DNA of 64,000 bases from Apiotrichum sp. Y4204 (lineage: Eukaryota > Basidiomycota > Tremellomycetes > Trichosporonales > Trichosporonaceae). Every line of letters begins with the position of its first letter. The first letter of the stretch is position 1. The notes beneath the pieces are model-generated. The model was not told where the DNA came from. It did not search any database and worked only from the letters and a program-made list of their open reading frames with translations. Below are positions 1-11,335 of the stretch, one piece after another. Made by a program: the position numbers and the translations under genes. The DNA is taken from contig JAMYHL010000079.1 of NCBI GenBank assembly GCA_025531455.1, forward strand, positions 220,658 through 284,657. Direction: 5' to 3'.

Positions 1-86
1 CGCCGTCAACACGCGCTCACACTTGAGCACGCCTAGCGGCACTTTTACCTCTCTCCGCCCAGCCCGCGCGGCCGCGGCGCGCCTGC

Positions 87-3000
87 ATGCCGTCCTCGTT
101 TCTCCGTGCCGGCATCGCGGCGATCCGCGACCGCTCCCTCGGCGCGGTAGTCGCCCTCGCCGGCGGCGCCGTGGCGCAGGACGACACCCTTGGTCCGCTG
201 AGCCCGCTCACTCCAGGGTGGAAGATTGTGTACCCCGGCGGGTGGGCCATCAGCTCGATCACAGACGTGCGCCGGCTGCTCTTCTGGGCAGCGGCGTGCG
301 TCCTTCTTCTTGTTCTGTGTGAGTTTTGCACGCGCGTGGGAGTGCGGCAGCAAGTTTTAATTTTTGCTCACATCCAGTGGCCGTCACCAACCCTACCGAG
401 GCATCGTTCCGCGCACATCTCACCGAGCTCGCGTTTCGCCGCCATCTTGCCCATATCCGCTCCTCTGATGAACCCGAGGCTGCTGTAGAGGGTGCCGGGA
501 CGACTACAAATGGCACCCCGCTTACAAGCAGCAATGGCAACGGAAGTGGAAGCGGGAGCGGCGCCGACACACCGCCGATCGCTCCATTCCGCTTTGCAAA
601 CCACGTCGCCATCACTCTTCGAACTCCAAACCTCTGTTACCGGTCCTACTTCTTCCTCGCCGTCGCGTTCGCCGCGGCTCCTGGTCCCCCCGCTTTCCTT
701 TCCGACCCGCTGCCCGCTAAGACGTCCAAACAGTCGGCCCCCCAGCCTGAACCGTCGCTCGCCTACCTTGGCGTGCTCGGCCACTGGCTTGTGCTCGGCC
801 AAGTACCGGCACTCCTGCAATGGGCATGGCGTGTCCTGCGTGTGGGACGCCGTGACAAGGCCCGCAAAAAGTCGGCTGTGCTCGATCGCGCCGGTGTTTT
901 GGAAATGCGTGCGGTCCTGCCAAAGGACGAGACTCCTTCCCCAGGTGAGTCAAGAGTCCATGCGCAGGGGATATTAAGAAACGAGTCACTGACCTCTGTG
1001 TGTCCAGGCCGAGGACCTACCCTTGTTCCCAAACTCCTCTTCAAGAACGAGTCGCACAAGGATCTCGCCGACCTTTTGCCGCTCCACTCGACCCCTTCGC
1101 CCTTGCTCCCCACTGGCCCGTATGGTTCCGAGTCGCGCTCTCGACGGGGCTCGATCAACACCCCTACCTCTCCAACCTCGCCAGACGGAGGTCCCGCGCC
1201 GGAAGTCACCTCGCCAGTGCTAACCGCCCTCAAAGCGGAGCTCGCCGCAGCACAGAATGTGTTAACGGAGCTCCAGGCGCAGCTCACAACGCACGACGAG
1301 TCTGTCGCCGCGGCACAAGCACATCTCCAGTCTACCCTCGATGAGCTTCGCCAACGGCGCAAAGAGGACGACGCGGAGCGCCAGGATCTCAAGTCCAAGT
1401 CCAAGACGCTCGAAGATCAGAAGCGTCAGGCGGAGGGCGCGCGGCGCGACTCGGAAAAGCGGCTCAAAGCCGTGGAAGCGGTCCGTGACGGCGTTCAGGC
1501 CAAGATCACCGCTGTGCTGAGCGAGATAGAGGAACTAAAGGGCAGCATGGAAGGGAGCGAGAAGCATATCAAGATTGTACAAGACGAGGGCGCGCGTCAC
1601 CTCATCGCGGCGCGCAAAACGTTAGACGACAAGACACGCGAGCTGGCCGATCTCGAAAAGGAGGTTGTGCAGCTCGAATCCACAAACGACACTCTGCACC
1701 AGCAGGTGCGCGATGCCGAGGACAAGCTCAAGCATGCCGAGGCCGCGGCGGAGGAGGCCCGCAAGATGGCGCCAGAGGAGGAGATGATGCTGATGGCCGC
1801 GGCGTACGAAGCCGCTGCGTCAGAGACCTATCTCCACGGACAGCGCCAGAACCAGGCCGACAGCCAGTGGGCATCCCAGGCCGCAGCATACATGGCCGAG
1901 GCGGGCTTCCCGCACGTTGACCAGTCGTACACTGCGCGTCCTACTCAAACTGCCTCGTCTGGCTACGGCCACCTCGCCCGTCCGCCTGCGAACACGTACC
2001 GCGCACCCGACAAGGCGTCCGGTCCCATGCCTCCGCCCATCAACACTGCCGTTGCCAACTCTACGGACAAGAACCTGGGCGATCTCTCTGGCTTTGAAGG
2101 CTTTGGACCTGGTGCAGCTCGCTCGCTTGCTCGCCCCTCGACGCCACGCCACAACGACGACACGCAGGACCAGGGCTCGCCTAGTGGGCCGATATCTTCC
2201 TCGTTCCCGGACAGCTGGCTCCCGCAGGGTCTGGTGCGCTCTCTCGAGGGAGATGTTACCCCTCTCGAGGGTGCGCTCCGTCCTTTGGCAATCACACCGA
2301 TCAACGACGAGGCTATCCCCTTGCCTGCAGTGCACGACGATGGCTCTAGCCCGATCGACGGCGACTCTGGTTCTGACTCTGGCGGGGACTCGCCTTACTG
2401 GCCGCACCACCAGCACTCGGACCCGGGCCACCGGCGTGTCGCTGCACCGCAGAACCAGCGCTTCTTCCCGAACGGCACTTCTGGCTCATCGACGACGCTC
2501 CCGGGCGGCAACTCTGGCTCGATCGGCCACATGCAATCCCGCCGGTGGTTCTCGGGCTCGCCGTCGTCGGAAAACGTCTCGAGCAGCTTCAACATGTTCG
2601 GCTCCAACATGTCCAACATGCCTGGTGTGGGGTCCAGCGACTCGCTCCCGCTCCCTGCATTCGAGTCGGCGTTCGCCCCGTCCGCAAGCGAGAAGCGTGC
2701 GCTCAAGTGGCCTTTGCTGAACAAGGGTCGCTGGAGCTCGAACAACAACGCGATGAACGGCCTGGAGGAGATAACTGCCGGTCTGCAGGACCGTTCCGGC
2801 GGCGCTGGCGGCGCCTTTGGCGCCTCGCCCCCCGCCAACGGTCTCAGCGCCGAGGAGCTCTTTAACCGTGCGCCCATGTCCAACTCGCCCCCGCCCCCGC
2901 AGCAGACCGGCTTTGGCCCCTGGCTCTCGGCCCATAGCCATTTTGGCAACTCGCGCGGCACCGCTAACGCGGGCAACGTAGGCAACGGGCACCCGGCGCA

Positions 3001-3112
3001 GGGACCATCCGGTTCAGCCGCGCTCCGGGACGATGAGGACGACGCCGAACTCCAGCTCCCGACCGAGCGCAAGCCGTCCTTCCGCTTCTTCTCGCTCCGC
3101 AAGGGCGCATAG
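87..3112 (+). CDS. Membrane-anchored coiled-coil protein, function unknown
   Basis: Exons 87-318, 378-944 and 1008-3112 give a 967-residue protein. The second intron (63 nt) is a multiple of three and could be read through, but it has a GTGAGT donor and TGTCCAG acceptor. The start is supported by an in-frame TGA at 24-26 with no ATG between. The N-terminal 270 residues hold hydrophobic stretches, one around residues 61-78 and others near 150 and 200, suggesting membrane insertion. A long Glu/Lys/Ala-rich heptad region (roughly residues 360-550) should form a coiled coil. The C-terminal half is Ser/Gly/Pro/Asn-rich and probably disordered. I recognise no enzyme domain or named family. The layout (membrane anchor, coiled coil, disordered tail) would suit a tether or scaffold, which is inference only. 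Confidence 0.8.
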
Positions 3113-4245
3113 TGTAGTGATGCAGAGTTTGTCGTGTCTGAGAGCAGAGCAAGCAACGTGCATACGTGATGGAGGTATGGAGAGCTTGGAGAGCTGGATG
3201 AACGTGGGACAGGATTGGATTGTTTCAGTAAAGAGTGGCGTGCATGCTATTAGCGCCCTTCCGGTCGCAGATCACAAGCGGCGCAGTGAGCCGGCGGTAT
3301 CACGTCCATCGACCAGGGCTCTCGGCGCCGCCAACGCCTGAATGCACGCCGTTATGAGCCGAGCCTGGCAAGCAGCAGACCGTGCGCACCCATCTCATCC
3401 CAACACGGTAAGCGGTCTGGACTTGCACGCACGGCCGCGGAGTGATGATGGGATCCGTCCCCCGTCCGTGCGGCGGAGGACGACGGACGAGATTTCTTCT
3501 GCTTCTCTTCTCAGGATCTCGGCCAAACCGTCCGTCCGCTCCGATAGGAGAGTTTAGACCTGCAAGGCACAGAGGCACAGGGCAGGAACCGTGGCGGGAG
3601 AGGCGGTGGATGTAGAGCAGGCAGGGTGTTGGATGCCGGCAAGCACTTCGCGTGGAGACCACGAGAAAACTGATCTCGATGAAGCATGAAGCAGTAGGCG
3701 ATGGCGCAGATTGTGTCGGCTGATTATCGGGTCGACGATTCGACTCGACGAAAAAAAAAGTGGAGCACTTCGTAGTAGAAAATGTAGAACAGCCCGCCTA
3801 CGGGCCACTACGGATATCGATGGTGTGATGGTGCCATTCCTATTGATTTGATCGTGTGCAATGACCAGCAGTGTAGTGACAAGCGAGCCCACCATCAATG
3901 TCCAGGTCGACGGTGATGCATACCTCCCCATCGTCATCCTACTGCCTCCCTCTCGCTTTCCTAAATCACTCCATCTCGGTTCTCGGTCGGATACTCCGCA
4001 CTCCGCCGCGATCCGCTGCTTGTTGCTTGTTGGTGTTGCCCTGAAAAAGTCGAGTCCGGAAGTCGGCGTTCAATCAAAAAACGAGAAATCCGGGACAACC
4101 ATCGCATTTCGTGCAACGCAACAACGATCCAACACAAGTCAGACAATCAGACATTGCATTGTCTAGCTGCTGGCATAGAACACGAAACGATTGCGCGCAC
4201 GCAAAGGCCGCTTCTCCCCTTCCCTTCTTCATCTCGCCACCCGAT
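3113..4245. other. Intergenic region without a supported gene
   Basis: This 1.1-kb stretch separates two + strand genes and should hold the 3' end of the coiled-coil gene and the promoter and leader of the aspartate kinase fusion. Only short open frames without family resemblance or splice support are present. An ATG at 4111 opens in frame with the kinase start at 4246, but its extra 45 residues look like translated leader, so I start the kinase at 4246. Confidence 0.6.
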
Positions 4246-7200
4246 ATGAGAGCACGCTTCGAGCCCAACTCGCCCGCGTCGTCGTCCTCTGGCGCGTCGA
4301 CGCCGCGCGACTACGACGACGGACCGCTGCTCACCAACCCCGAGAACAAGCCGTATGTCGTGCAGAAGTATGGCGGCACGAGCGTCGGAAAGAGCCTCAA
4401 GTCTATCACGGATATTGTTGAGTGAGTAGCAACTGAGCGCCGCGAGTGGCAGCGACGGTGGGCTCGGGATGGCAGAAGCGATGAGGGCGTTGATTCTCCG
4501 ACTTCTGTCGTCCCCGCGTCGCCCCACTCACCGTTTGCACCTCACGCATTCTTCCAGCCACTGACCCCAGGTCTTACGTCCCGAACAACCGCGTCGTCGT
4601 CGTGTGCTCGGCGCGCTCGACGCAGACCAAGGCGCTGGGCACGACCAACCTCCTTCTTCAGGCCTCGCGCGAGGCGCTGCAGCCGGCATCGGCGCGCGCT
4701 GGCCCCTCGGTCTCGGGCGACCAGACGCCGCTGTACCCCAAGCGCGTGGGGAGCGGATACTTCTCCCAGTCGGTGATCAGTTCTCTGAGCTCGCTGCGGG
4801 ACGAGCCGTCGCGGTCTTCCTCGCCGTCGCCGTTCCAGCCGAGCCACCAGCGCTCCCCGACCCTCGCGTCGGACCCCGAGACGCCCACCGCCGACAGCTT
4901 TGAGCCCGCATTCAACACCACCGTCGACACCATCAAGAACGGCCACCTCGACGCTGCGCGCACCGCCCTTCGCGCCGGCCCGCTCCGCACCGAGCTGTGC
5001 GACGAGATTGAGCGCGATTGCGAGGCGCTGCGCGCGTTCCTCAACGCGGCGAATGTGAGTTGTGGAAACATGCCGGGCGATTGAGAACTCGGGCCCGAGC
5101 ATATCTGCTCCGCGCGGTGCGAGCGAGATGCGTGCGAGATGCCTCGCCCCACCAGTGTCGGGAGCGTTGATCGTGCTCGGCCTATTCGACGGTTATCGAT
5201 CACATTCCCCCACAGTTGCAATGTCGCACTGCTTGGAGAAATGCCCGTGGAGCGATGCGGCGATACCATCTAATCCTCCCTCGAATCAATCCATGCATGT
5301 ACTGACACCAGATCCTCGACGAGATATCGCCAAAGTCGCAGGACTCGATCATCGGCACGGGCGAGCGGCTGGCATGCAAGATTGTTGCCGCGGCATTGCG
5401 GGATCGCGGCATCGACTCTGAGCTTGTCTCGCTCGAGGCCATTGTCGATGCGTCCATGGCGTCAGTCACCGACCAGGGCCTCACCGCCGCGGGCGATCAG
5501 GGTGTGGCACAGCTTGGCCAGGCGTTTTATGACGAGCTCAGCGAGCGGCTCGGCGAGCGTCTTCGCGCGTGTGGAAACCGTGTCCCGGTCGTCACTGGCT
5601 TCTTTGGCCCGGTTCCCGGCTCTCTTCTGGCCCAGATTGGCCGCGGCTACACCGACCTGTGTGCGGCTCTGTGCGCTGTCGGTGTCAAGGCTGCTGAGCT
5701 CCAGGTGTGGAAGGAGGTCGATGGCATCTTCTCCGCCGACCCCCGCAAGGTCCCCTCGGCGCGCCTCGTCTCCCAGATCACTCCTGATGAGGCGGCAGAA
5801 CTCACCTACTACGGTTCAGAGGTCATTCACCCATTCACCATGGAGCAGGTCATTCGCGCCAAGATCCCTATCCGTATCAAGAACGTCGAGAACCCGGCGG
5901 GCCAGGGCACCATCATCCTGCCCGACCAGGAGTTCCCCCGTGGTCTCGACACGCCGGCGGCTCCCCCACAGCAGATCCAGCAAGACCTCCTCGACCGCCT
6001 CCCCACCGCGGTGACCATCAAGGACCACATTATCGTGCTCAACATCCACTCGAACCGCAAGACCATCTCGCACGGTTTCCTCGCGCGTATCTTCGGCACG
6101 CTCGACCGCGCGGGTGTCGTCGTGGACCTTATCTCGACGTCCGAGGTGCACGTCTCGATGGCGATGCAGAGTTTCCTCAACCCGCGCCGCCTCGACCGCC
6201 TCGTCAAAGATCTTGAGAAGATTGGCCAAATCACCATCTCGCACGACATGGCGATCCTCTCCCTCGTCGGCCGCAACATGCGCAACGCGATCGGTTCCGC
6301 CTCGCTCATGTTCTCGGCCCTTTCGCGCGCGAGCATCAACCTCGAGATGATCTCGCAGGGTGCTTCCGAAATCAACATTTCGTGTGTTATCGAGAACAAG
6401 GACGCTGTCAAGGCCCTGAATGTCATCCACGACTCGTGCCTCAGCCACGCCATCAGGACATCCCCGGCGGGATCCGTCAACGGCGCGGTCCACGAGCACC
6501 CCAAGGCGCTCACCCTCGACACGGTCAACCCGGCGTGCATCAACGTCGAGTACGCTGTCCGCGGCGAGCTTTCCCTTAAGGCCGACAAGTTTGCCACCCA
6601 GCTCGCGCACGGCGGCCACGACCTGCCGTTCGAGCGCATCATCTACGCCAACATCGGTAACCCCCAGGAACGCGAGCTCAAGCAGCAGCCGCTTACCTAC
6701 TGGCGCCAGGTCTTCGCCCTGGTCGAGTACCCCGAGCTGCTCGCGCACCCCATGGCGGACCAGCTCTTCCCGGCGGACGCGCGCGCCAAGGCCGCCCAGC
6801 TCGTCGAGGAGTTTGGCTCTATTGGCGCGTACACCGGCTCCAAGGGCTCGCTGCCTATCCGCCAGCGTGTCGCCGCTTTCCTCGAGCGCCGTGATGGCAC
6901 GCCTGCAGACCCCGAGCACATCTACCTCATCGGTGGCGCCACTCCCGGTGTTGCCATGCTTTTCGACATGGCCCTCCGCCCCGGTGACGCGGTCCTTATC
7001 CCCATACCCCAGTACCCGCTCTACACCGCCACACTGTCGCACCTCCATGCCACACCGGTCGAGTACCACCTCTCCGAGACCAAGGGCTGGGCGCTCGACC
7101 TCGCGTCGCTCAAGGCGGCTGTTGCTCGCGCACGCGCCGACCCCACGATCACCGCCCTCAAGGCCCTGGTCGTTATCAACCCGGGCAACCCCACAGGCTC

Positions 7201-7945
7201 GTGCCTCTCCGAGGCCGACATGCGGGAGATTGTCCAGCTCGCGTACGATGAGTCGCTCCTCCTCGTCGCCGACGAGGTCTACCAGTCCAACGTGTACGAC
7301 CCGGAGCGCAAACCGTTCATCTCTTTCAAGCGCGTCGTGCGCTCGATGCCCGAGCCTGTCGCATCTGGCGTGGAGCTCGTCTCGTTCCACTCCATCTCCA
7401 AGGGCGTCAGCGGCGAGTGCGGCCGCCGCGGCGGCTACCTCGAGACGGTCAACCTCGACTCGGGCGTCGAGGACCTCTTGCAGAAGATGGCCTCCATCTC
7501 CCTCTGTCCCCCGGTCAGCGGGCAGGTCGGCGTGGACCTTCTCGTCAACCCCCCGCAGGAGGGCTCGCCGTCGTACGAGACGTACGCCCGCGAGTCCGCC
7601 GTCATCCACGACGGAATGCTCGCCCGCAGCGCGCTCATGCACGAGCGCTTCAACGCCCTCGAGGGTGTCACGTGCCAGCCCGCCGAGGGCGCAATGTACC
7701 TCTTCCCGCGCCTGCGCTTCCCTCCGAAGGCGGTCGCGGCGGCCAAGGCGGCAGGCAAGGAGCCGGACACATTCTACGCGCTCGCCCTCCTCGACGCGAC
7801 GGGTATCTGCGCAGTGGCCGGATCCGGCTTTGGGCAGGAGGACGATACGTATCACCTGCGCGTGACGGCGCTGTGTCCCGGCGCGGACGAGATGATGGCC
7901 AAGATTGAGGCCTTCCACAAGGACTTCTTCAAGAAGTACGCCTAA
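4246..7945 (+). CDS. Fused aspartate kinase - alanine aminotransferase
   Basis: Exons 4246-4421, 4571-5054 and 5312-7945 encode 1,097 residues. Residues about 37-600 are a fungal aspartokinase (Hom3 type): the KYGGTSVGKS nucleotide-binding motif at 41-50, the VCSARS segment, the QVWKEVDGIF and YYGSEVIHP blocks, then two ACT-type regulatory domains from about residue 453 (STSEVHVSM, MISQGASEINIS). Residues about 620-1097 are a full-length PLP-dependent alanine aminotransferase of the Alt1 type: SANIGNP-like block, IPIPQYPLYTAT, NPGNPTG, and HSISKGVSGE with the Schiff-base lysine at K917. The kinase would make aspartyl phosphate for threonine, methionine and homoserine; the aminotransferase interconverts alanine/2-oxoglutarate and pyruvate/glutamate. 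No stop lies between them, and no ATG from the last ACT domain to well inside the aminotransferase. A Ser/Pro-rich insert of about 80 residues interrupts the kinase domain near residues 90-170. Domain calls are very secure; the functional consequence of fusion is unknown. Confidence 0.93.
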
Positions 7946-9130
7946 TGTGCCAAGAGAGGGGGGAGTAAGCAGAGTTGTTTCTTGATATATCATGGTTTCC
8001 GTTCGTCCCGCGGTGCGCGCACTCCAACAGGGCCGCACCCAGGTAGCATTGCATAGATTTCCAACAATCGCCCATTCATATGACAGACTTTGATTGCAAG
8101 TGGGAGTGGATAGTGAGAAGTGGGGAGCTGGAGGAGCGGCAAGTGCATGGTAACAGGGAGATGAGAGCTCAAGAGGTCTAGTTGCTCGGTTGTGCCTACA
8201 TTTTATCAACTTAATGCGGTGGATCAACGCCCACAGCCGAGTCAACGGCAAACCGCATTAGCCTCACTTTGCTCTCACAGTGCAGGCTCGCATACCTCAG
8301 GCTGACAGACCAAGCCTATCAGAGCATGTGTACACGTCCAGAAACGCCATGTTGAGGCCCCAATGACCTTAACGTCAACCTGCTGGGGGGTGCGCCTTAA
8401 TGAGTTTTGTGCTGGCGTGTGAAGCTGCTATAGACGCATGAACGCGTTAGATATTAGTCAATGTCTCGCGGCCCTCTGTTATGTCCACCACCGTCAGTTT
8501 GCGCTGGACTGAATGCGTGCATGTGCAGGATGATTGCCGCCGTGGACGCTGTCTGAGGTGGTGGCATGACTCTTGCGCGTGTGACCGCGCCACCGGCTTC
8601 CGGGCAGATTCTCGACCGGACTTGACCTCGGCTACGCGCGCTATGCTACGCTATGCGCTATGTACCAACCCATATTCTCCGAGAGAACAAGAGAGCAACT
8701 CCGGGCCGGGGTGGCGCTTTGAGAAAATGCTTTTGGATACTCTTCGATGCACTTGATGCTTTCGAGGCTGTCGACTAGCTGCATGCGGATGCGTCATTTC
8801 ACTTAATCGCGCTCCAAGAATAATAATAAGAATGGTGGAGATCCCATTGTATGCATGCGGTCAATTCCATGGATCACGTGACTTCGTGTGCCTTTGTCTA
8901 TGGTGTGTGTGAGATTGAGAGTGCACTGTGCGCTTGAGTGGCGTCTCTGTGTGCTCGGTCACGAACAGAGAGAGAGAGCTGTTTTGCGGCGTGTGATTCC
9001 TACGCCCCCGCCGGGTCACTCTGTCGCCAGATCGCTATCCGTCGTCGTCGTCGTCAATGCCATTCCTCTCATCTCCACTCTCTCCCACAACCTCTCCATC
9101 TCTACCCCTCACCCCCGGCGCACAACACCA
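7946..9130. other. Intergenic region without a supported gene
   Basis: About 1.2 kb between two + strand genes. It contains a small AAT repeat at 8821-8833 and a locally repetitive GCTATG-rich patch at 8638-8662. The last 100 bases are pyrimidine-rich, as expected for a leader before the ATG at 9131. Short open frames here show no family resemblance. Confidence 0.6.
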
Positions 9131-11335
9131 ATGCCGCCATCTCGCGGCCGCGGCCCCCGCGACTCCCTCGCCACCCGCCCCTCCGCACACCCCGCACCAT
9201 CTCGCTCGCGTGTCCGCGTCATCCCTTTCGCCGCCGCCACCCTCATCCTTTTGCTTGCGCCCGCGCTCGCCGCACCCGTCATGGACCACAGCTACGACGG
9301 GGACGTGGGGCGGGAGGCGGCGATCCGCGCGGCGTTCGCCGCCGTCGTCGACCCCGTCGGGGCATGGGCTGAGCATCCCGTCGCGGGGCCAGCGTGGGGC
9401 ACCCACTTCAACCTCCTCTTCGGGTTCGGCGGCGAGGGCAGCATGAGCGTCCTGGTGCGTAGTGAGGGATTGGCGCAGGGGATGTGGTGATCCGCGTTAT
9501 ATCATCCGCACTGTATTGCTAACGGACTCCAGTACGAGGACAAGGACCGTGGCGCCGTCAACGCCTCGCTTCCACACCGGCCCGCCGCGTTCCCAGCCTT
9601 CCTCGCCCCGAAGGCGGACCTCCCAGTTGAAGGTGTTCTCGTGCCGTTTGTCTCGCTCAAACTCCCGAATACCTCGCAGATCGTGGGCGGCGAGAGCGTG
9701 GAGCGCTACAGCTACAGCGAAAGTGAAGACCTGGACAGTCTCGCTGAGCCGCCAGAGCGCGCGTGCGTGCCGCGCGCATGGCCGCCGATTCGTCCCTCGT
9801 ACCCCTCCGAGCCGTACATTATTGCGCTCGTCGAACGCGGCGGGTGCGACTTTGCGACGAAGGTCCGCGCGGCGCAGGAACGCGGCGCGGCAGCCGTCGT
9901 CGTCGGCGACAAGCGGCTGCGCTCGGGCGAGACGGACGAGGAGGGGCGTAAGCGGGACAGCCTCATAACGATGTACTCGCCGGAAGACACGAGTGGAATC
10001 ATTATCCCCAGCGTGTTCGTCTCCCGTGCGAGTTATCTGCTGCTGCGCGACCTGCTCGCGAATAATACCGTTGGCGGCCTCCCCGGGCTGTTTGTCGATA
10101 TCGGTCCGTCGGACGACGATGGGAGTGCGCTCGGGAGCCTTCTCCTTTTTGCGCTTCTCATGCCGACCATGTTCCTCCTTGTCACTGTCACTGCGCACCG
10201 TGTGCGCGTTGCCCGGTGAGTCCTACAGGAATTACGGATATGACGGGTTTACTAAACCTGCTCGTTCCATCATCCCACAATCCATTCTGACTACAGACAA
10301 CGCGAGGCTAACCGAGCGCCGCCGACCGTGGTCCTGTCCCTCCCGGAACGGGTGTGGACGCCGGACATCGTTTGGGAGAAAGACTCGGACGAGTCAGATA
10401 AGGGCGAGGATACATCGGGCGACACGCCGACAAAGCCATCACCCACTGATGATAATTCCGGAGAAGCAGAAGACAGAGGTGATGGAGGAGGCAAGACGGA
10501 TCCCACAGACGCAGTACCCAAGAAGGGCGATAACAGCGACATCAGCGCGACGATTGACGGCGCGGCGGCCGACCCTGTTTTGGCAGACGACGAGGCGGAG
10601 ACGACGAGCGACAACCGCCGGACGCAGCCGAAGAAGAACCGCAAGCGCGGTAAGGAGCGGCGCAAGAGCAAGACGAAGCGCTACTACTCCAAGGACGAGT
10701 GTGCCATCTGCATGGACAACTTCCACCGTGGCGAAGTCGTGCGCATCCTTCCCTGCGGCCACGTCTTCCACAAGGACGAATGCGACGAGTGGCTCCTGAA
10801 GTGGCGCAAACTTGTGAGTCTGGATGTGCGGAATGGAGGAATGGCGGAATGGCGGAATGGCGGTCATATCGGGAAACGCCCAGTGATGTCGGGTCGGGGT
10901 AGGGCGTCCAAGGCTTTGGTCTCAAGCATTGGGCGGAGCGTCCATCAGGCGCGACGAGGCGCACGCAGGCGCACGTCGGTACCATTACTACGGCACTGCA
11001 CTTTATATGCCTGTGTTTGCTTGTTTGCTAGTCGCTAACGACAGTGTCCGACATGCCGCGCCGATGTGACCATCTCGGCTGGCGATCTCTCCGCTTCGAC
11101 AACTCTCACGCCGGTGGTCGGCCCCGATGCGGTGGCCGCTGAGGTGCCCGTCGTGCAGCACGGCTGGCGCGAGATGGTGCACACCGGCCTGGCGCGCGTC
11201 GAGGCCACGGTGCTGGCTATTAGCGACTCAGTGCGCGCTGTGGTGCGCCGCCCAGCCCAGACCCCACCTGCCCAGACTCAGGCGCATCTCGGGCGCCCTG
11301 ACGAGCGCACGCCACTCATCGCCCCGGGACCTTGA
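9131..11335 (+). CDS. PA-TM-RING type E3 ubiquitin ligase
   Basis: Exons 9131-9454, 9533-10215, 10297-10813 and 11045-11335 give 604 residues. An Arg-rich start is followed by a hydrophobic signal/anchor (about residues 35-55, ending ALA|AP). A protease-associated (PA) domain follows, recognisable by the ALVERGGCDFATKVRAAQ stretch and the later IPSVFVS strand. A transmembrane segment comes next (GSLLLFALLMPTMFLLVTV), then an acidic and basic linker, and a RING from C471: CAIC, CGHVFH, C, CPTC. Fungal and animal PA-TM-RING proteins are E3 ligases of endosomes, vacuole/lysosome or Golgi with the PA domain in the lumen. The third intron (10814-11044) splits the RING just before CPTC. One zinc-ligand spacing is unusual: three residues instead of two between the second His and next Cys. 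Family call is strong, substrate unknown. Confidence 0.9.
10837..10862. repeat. 8-nt tandem repeat inside an intron
   Basis: Three copies of GGAATGGC follow a diverged copy, within the last intron of the PA-TM-RING gene. No effect on the coding sequence is expected. Confidence 0.75.

Noticed and set aside
4111..4245. In-frame upstream ATG extending the aspartate kinase by 45 residues
   Set aside because: The extension looks like translated leader with no targeting features, and the ATG at 4246 begins just ahead of the conserved domain.
5816..8251. An 811-codon - strand open frame antisense to the aspartate kinase fusion
   Set aside because: A mirror of the GC-rich coding strand; its Arg/Leu/Val/Asp composition and lack of family match show it is a shadow.
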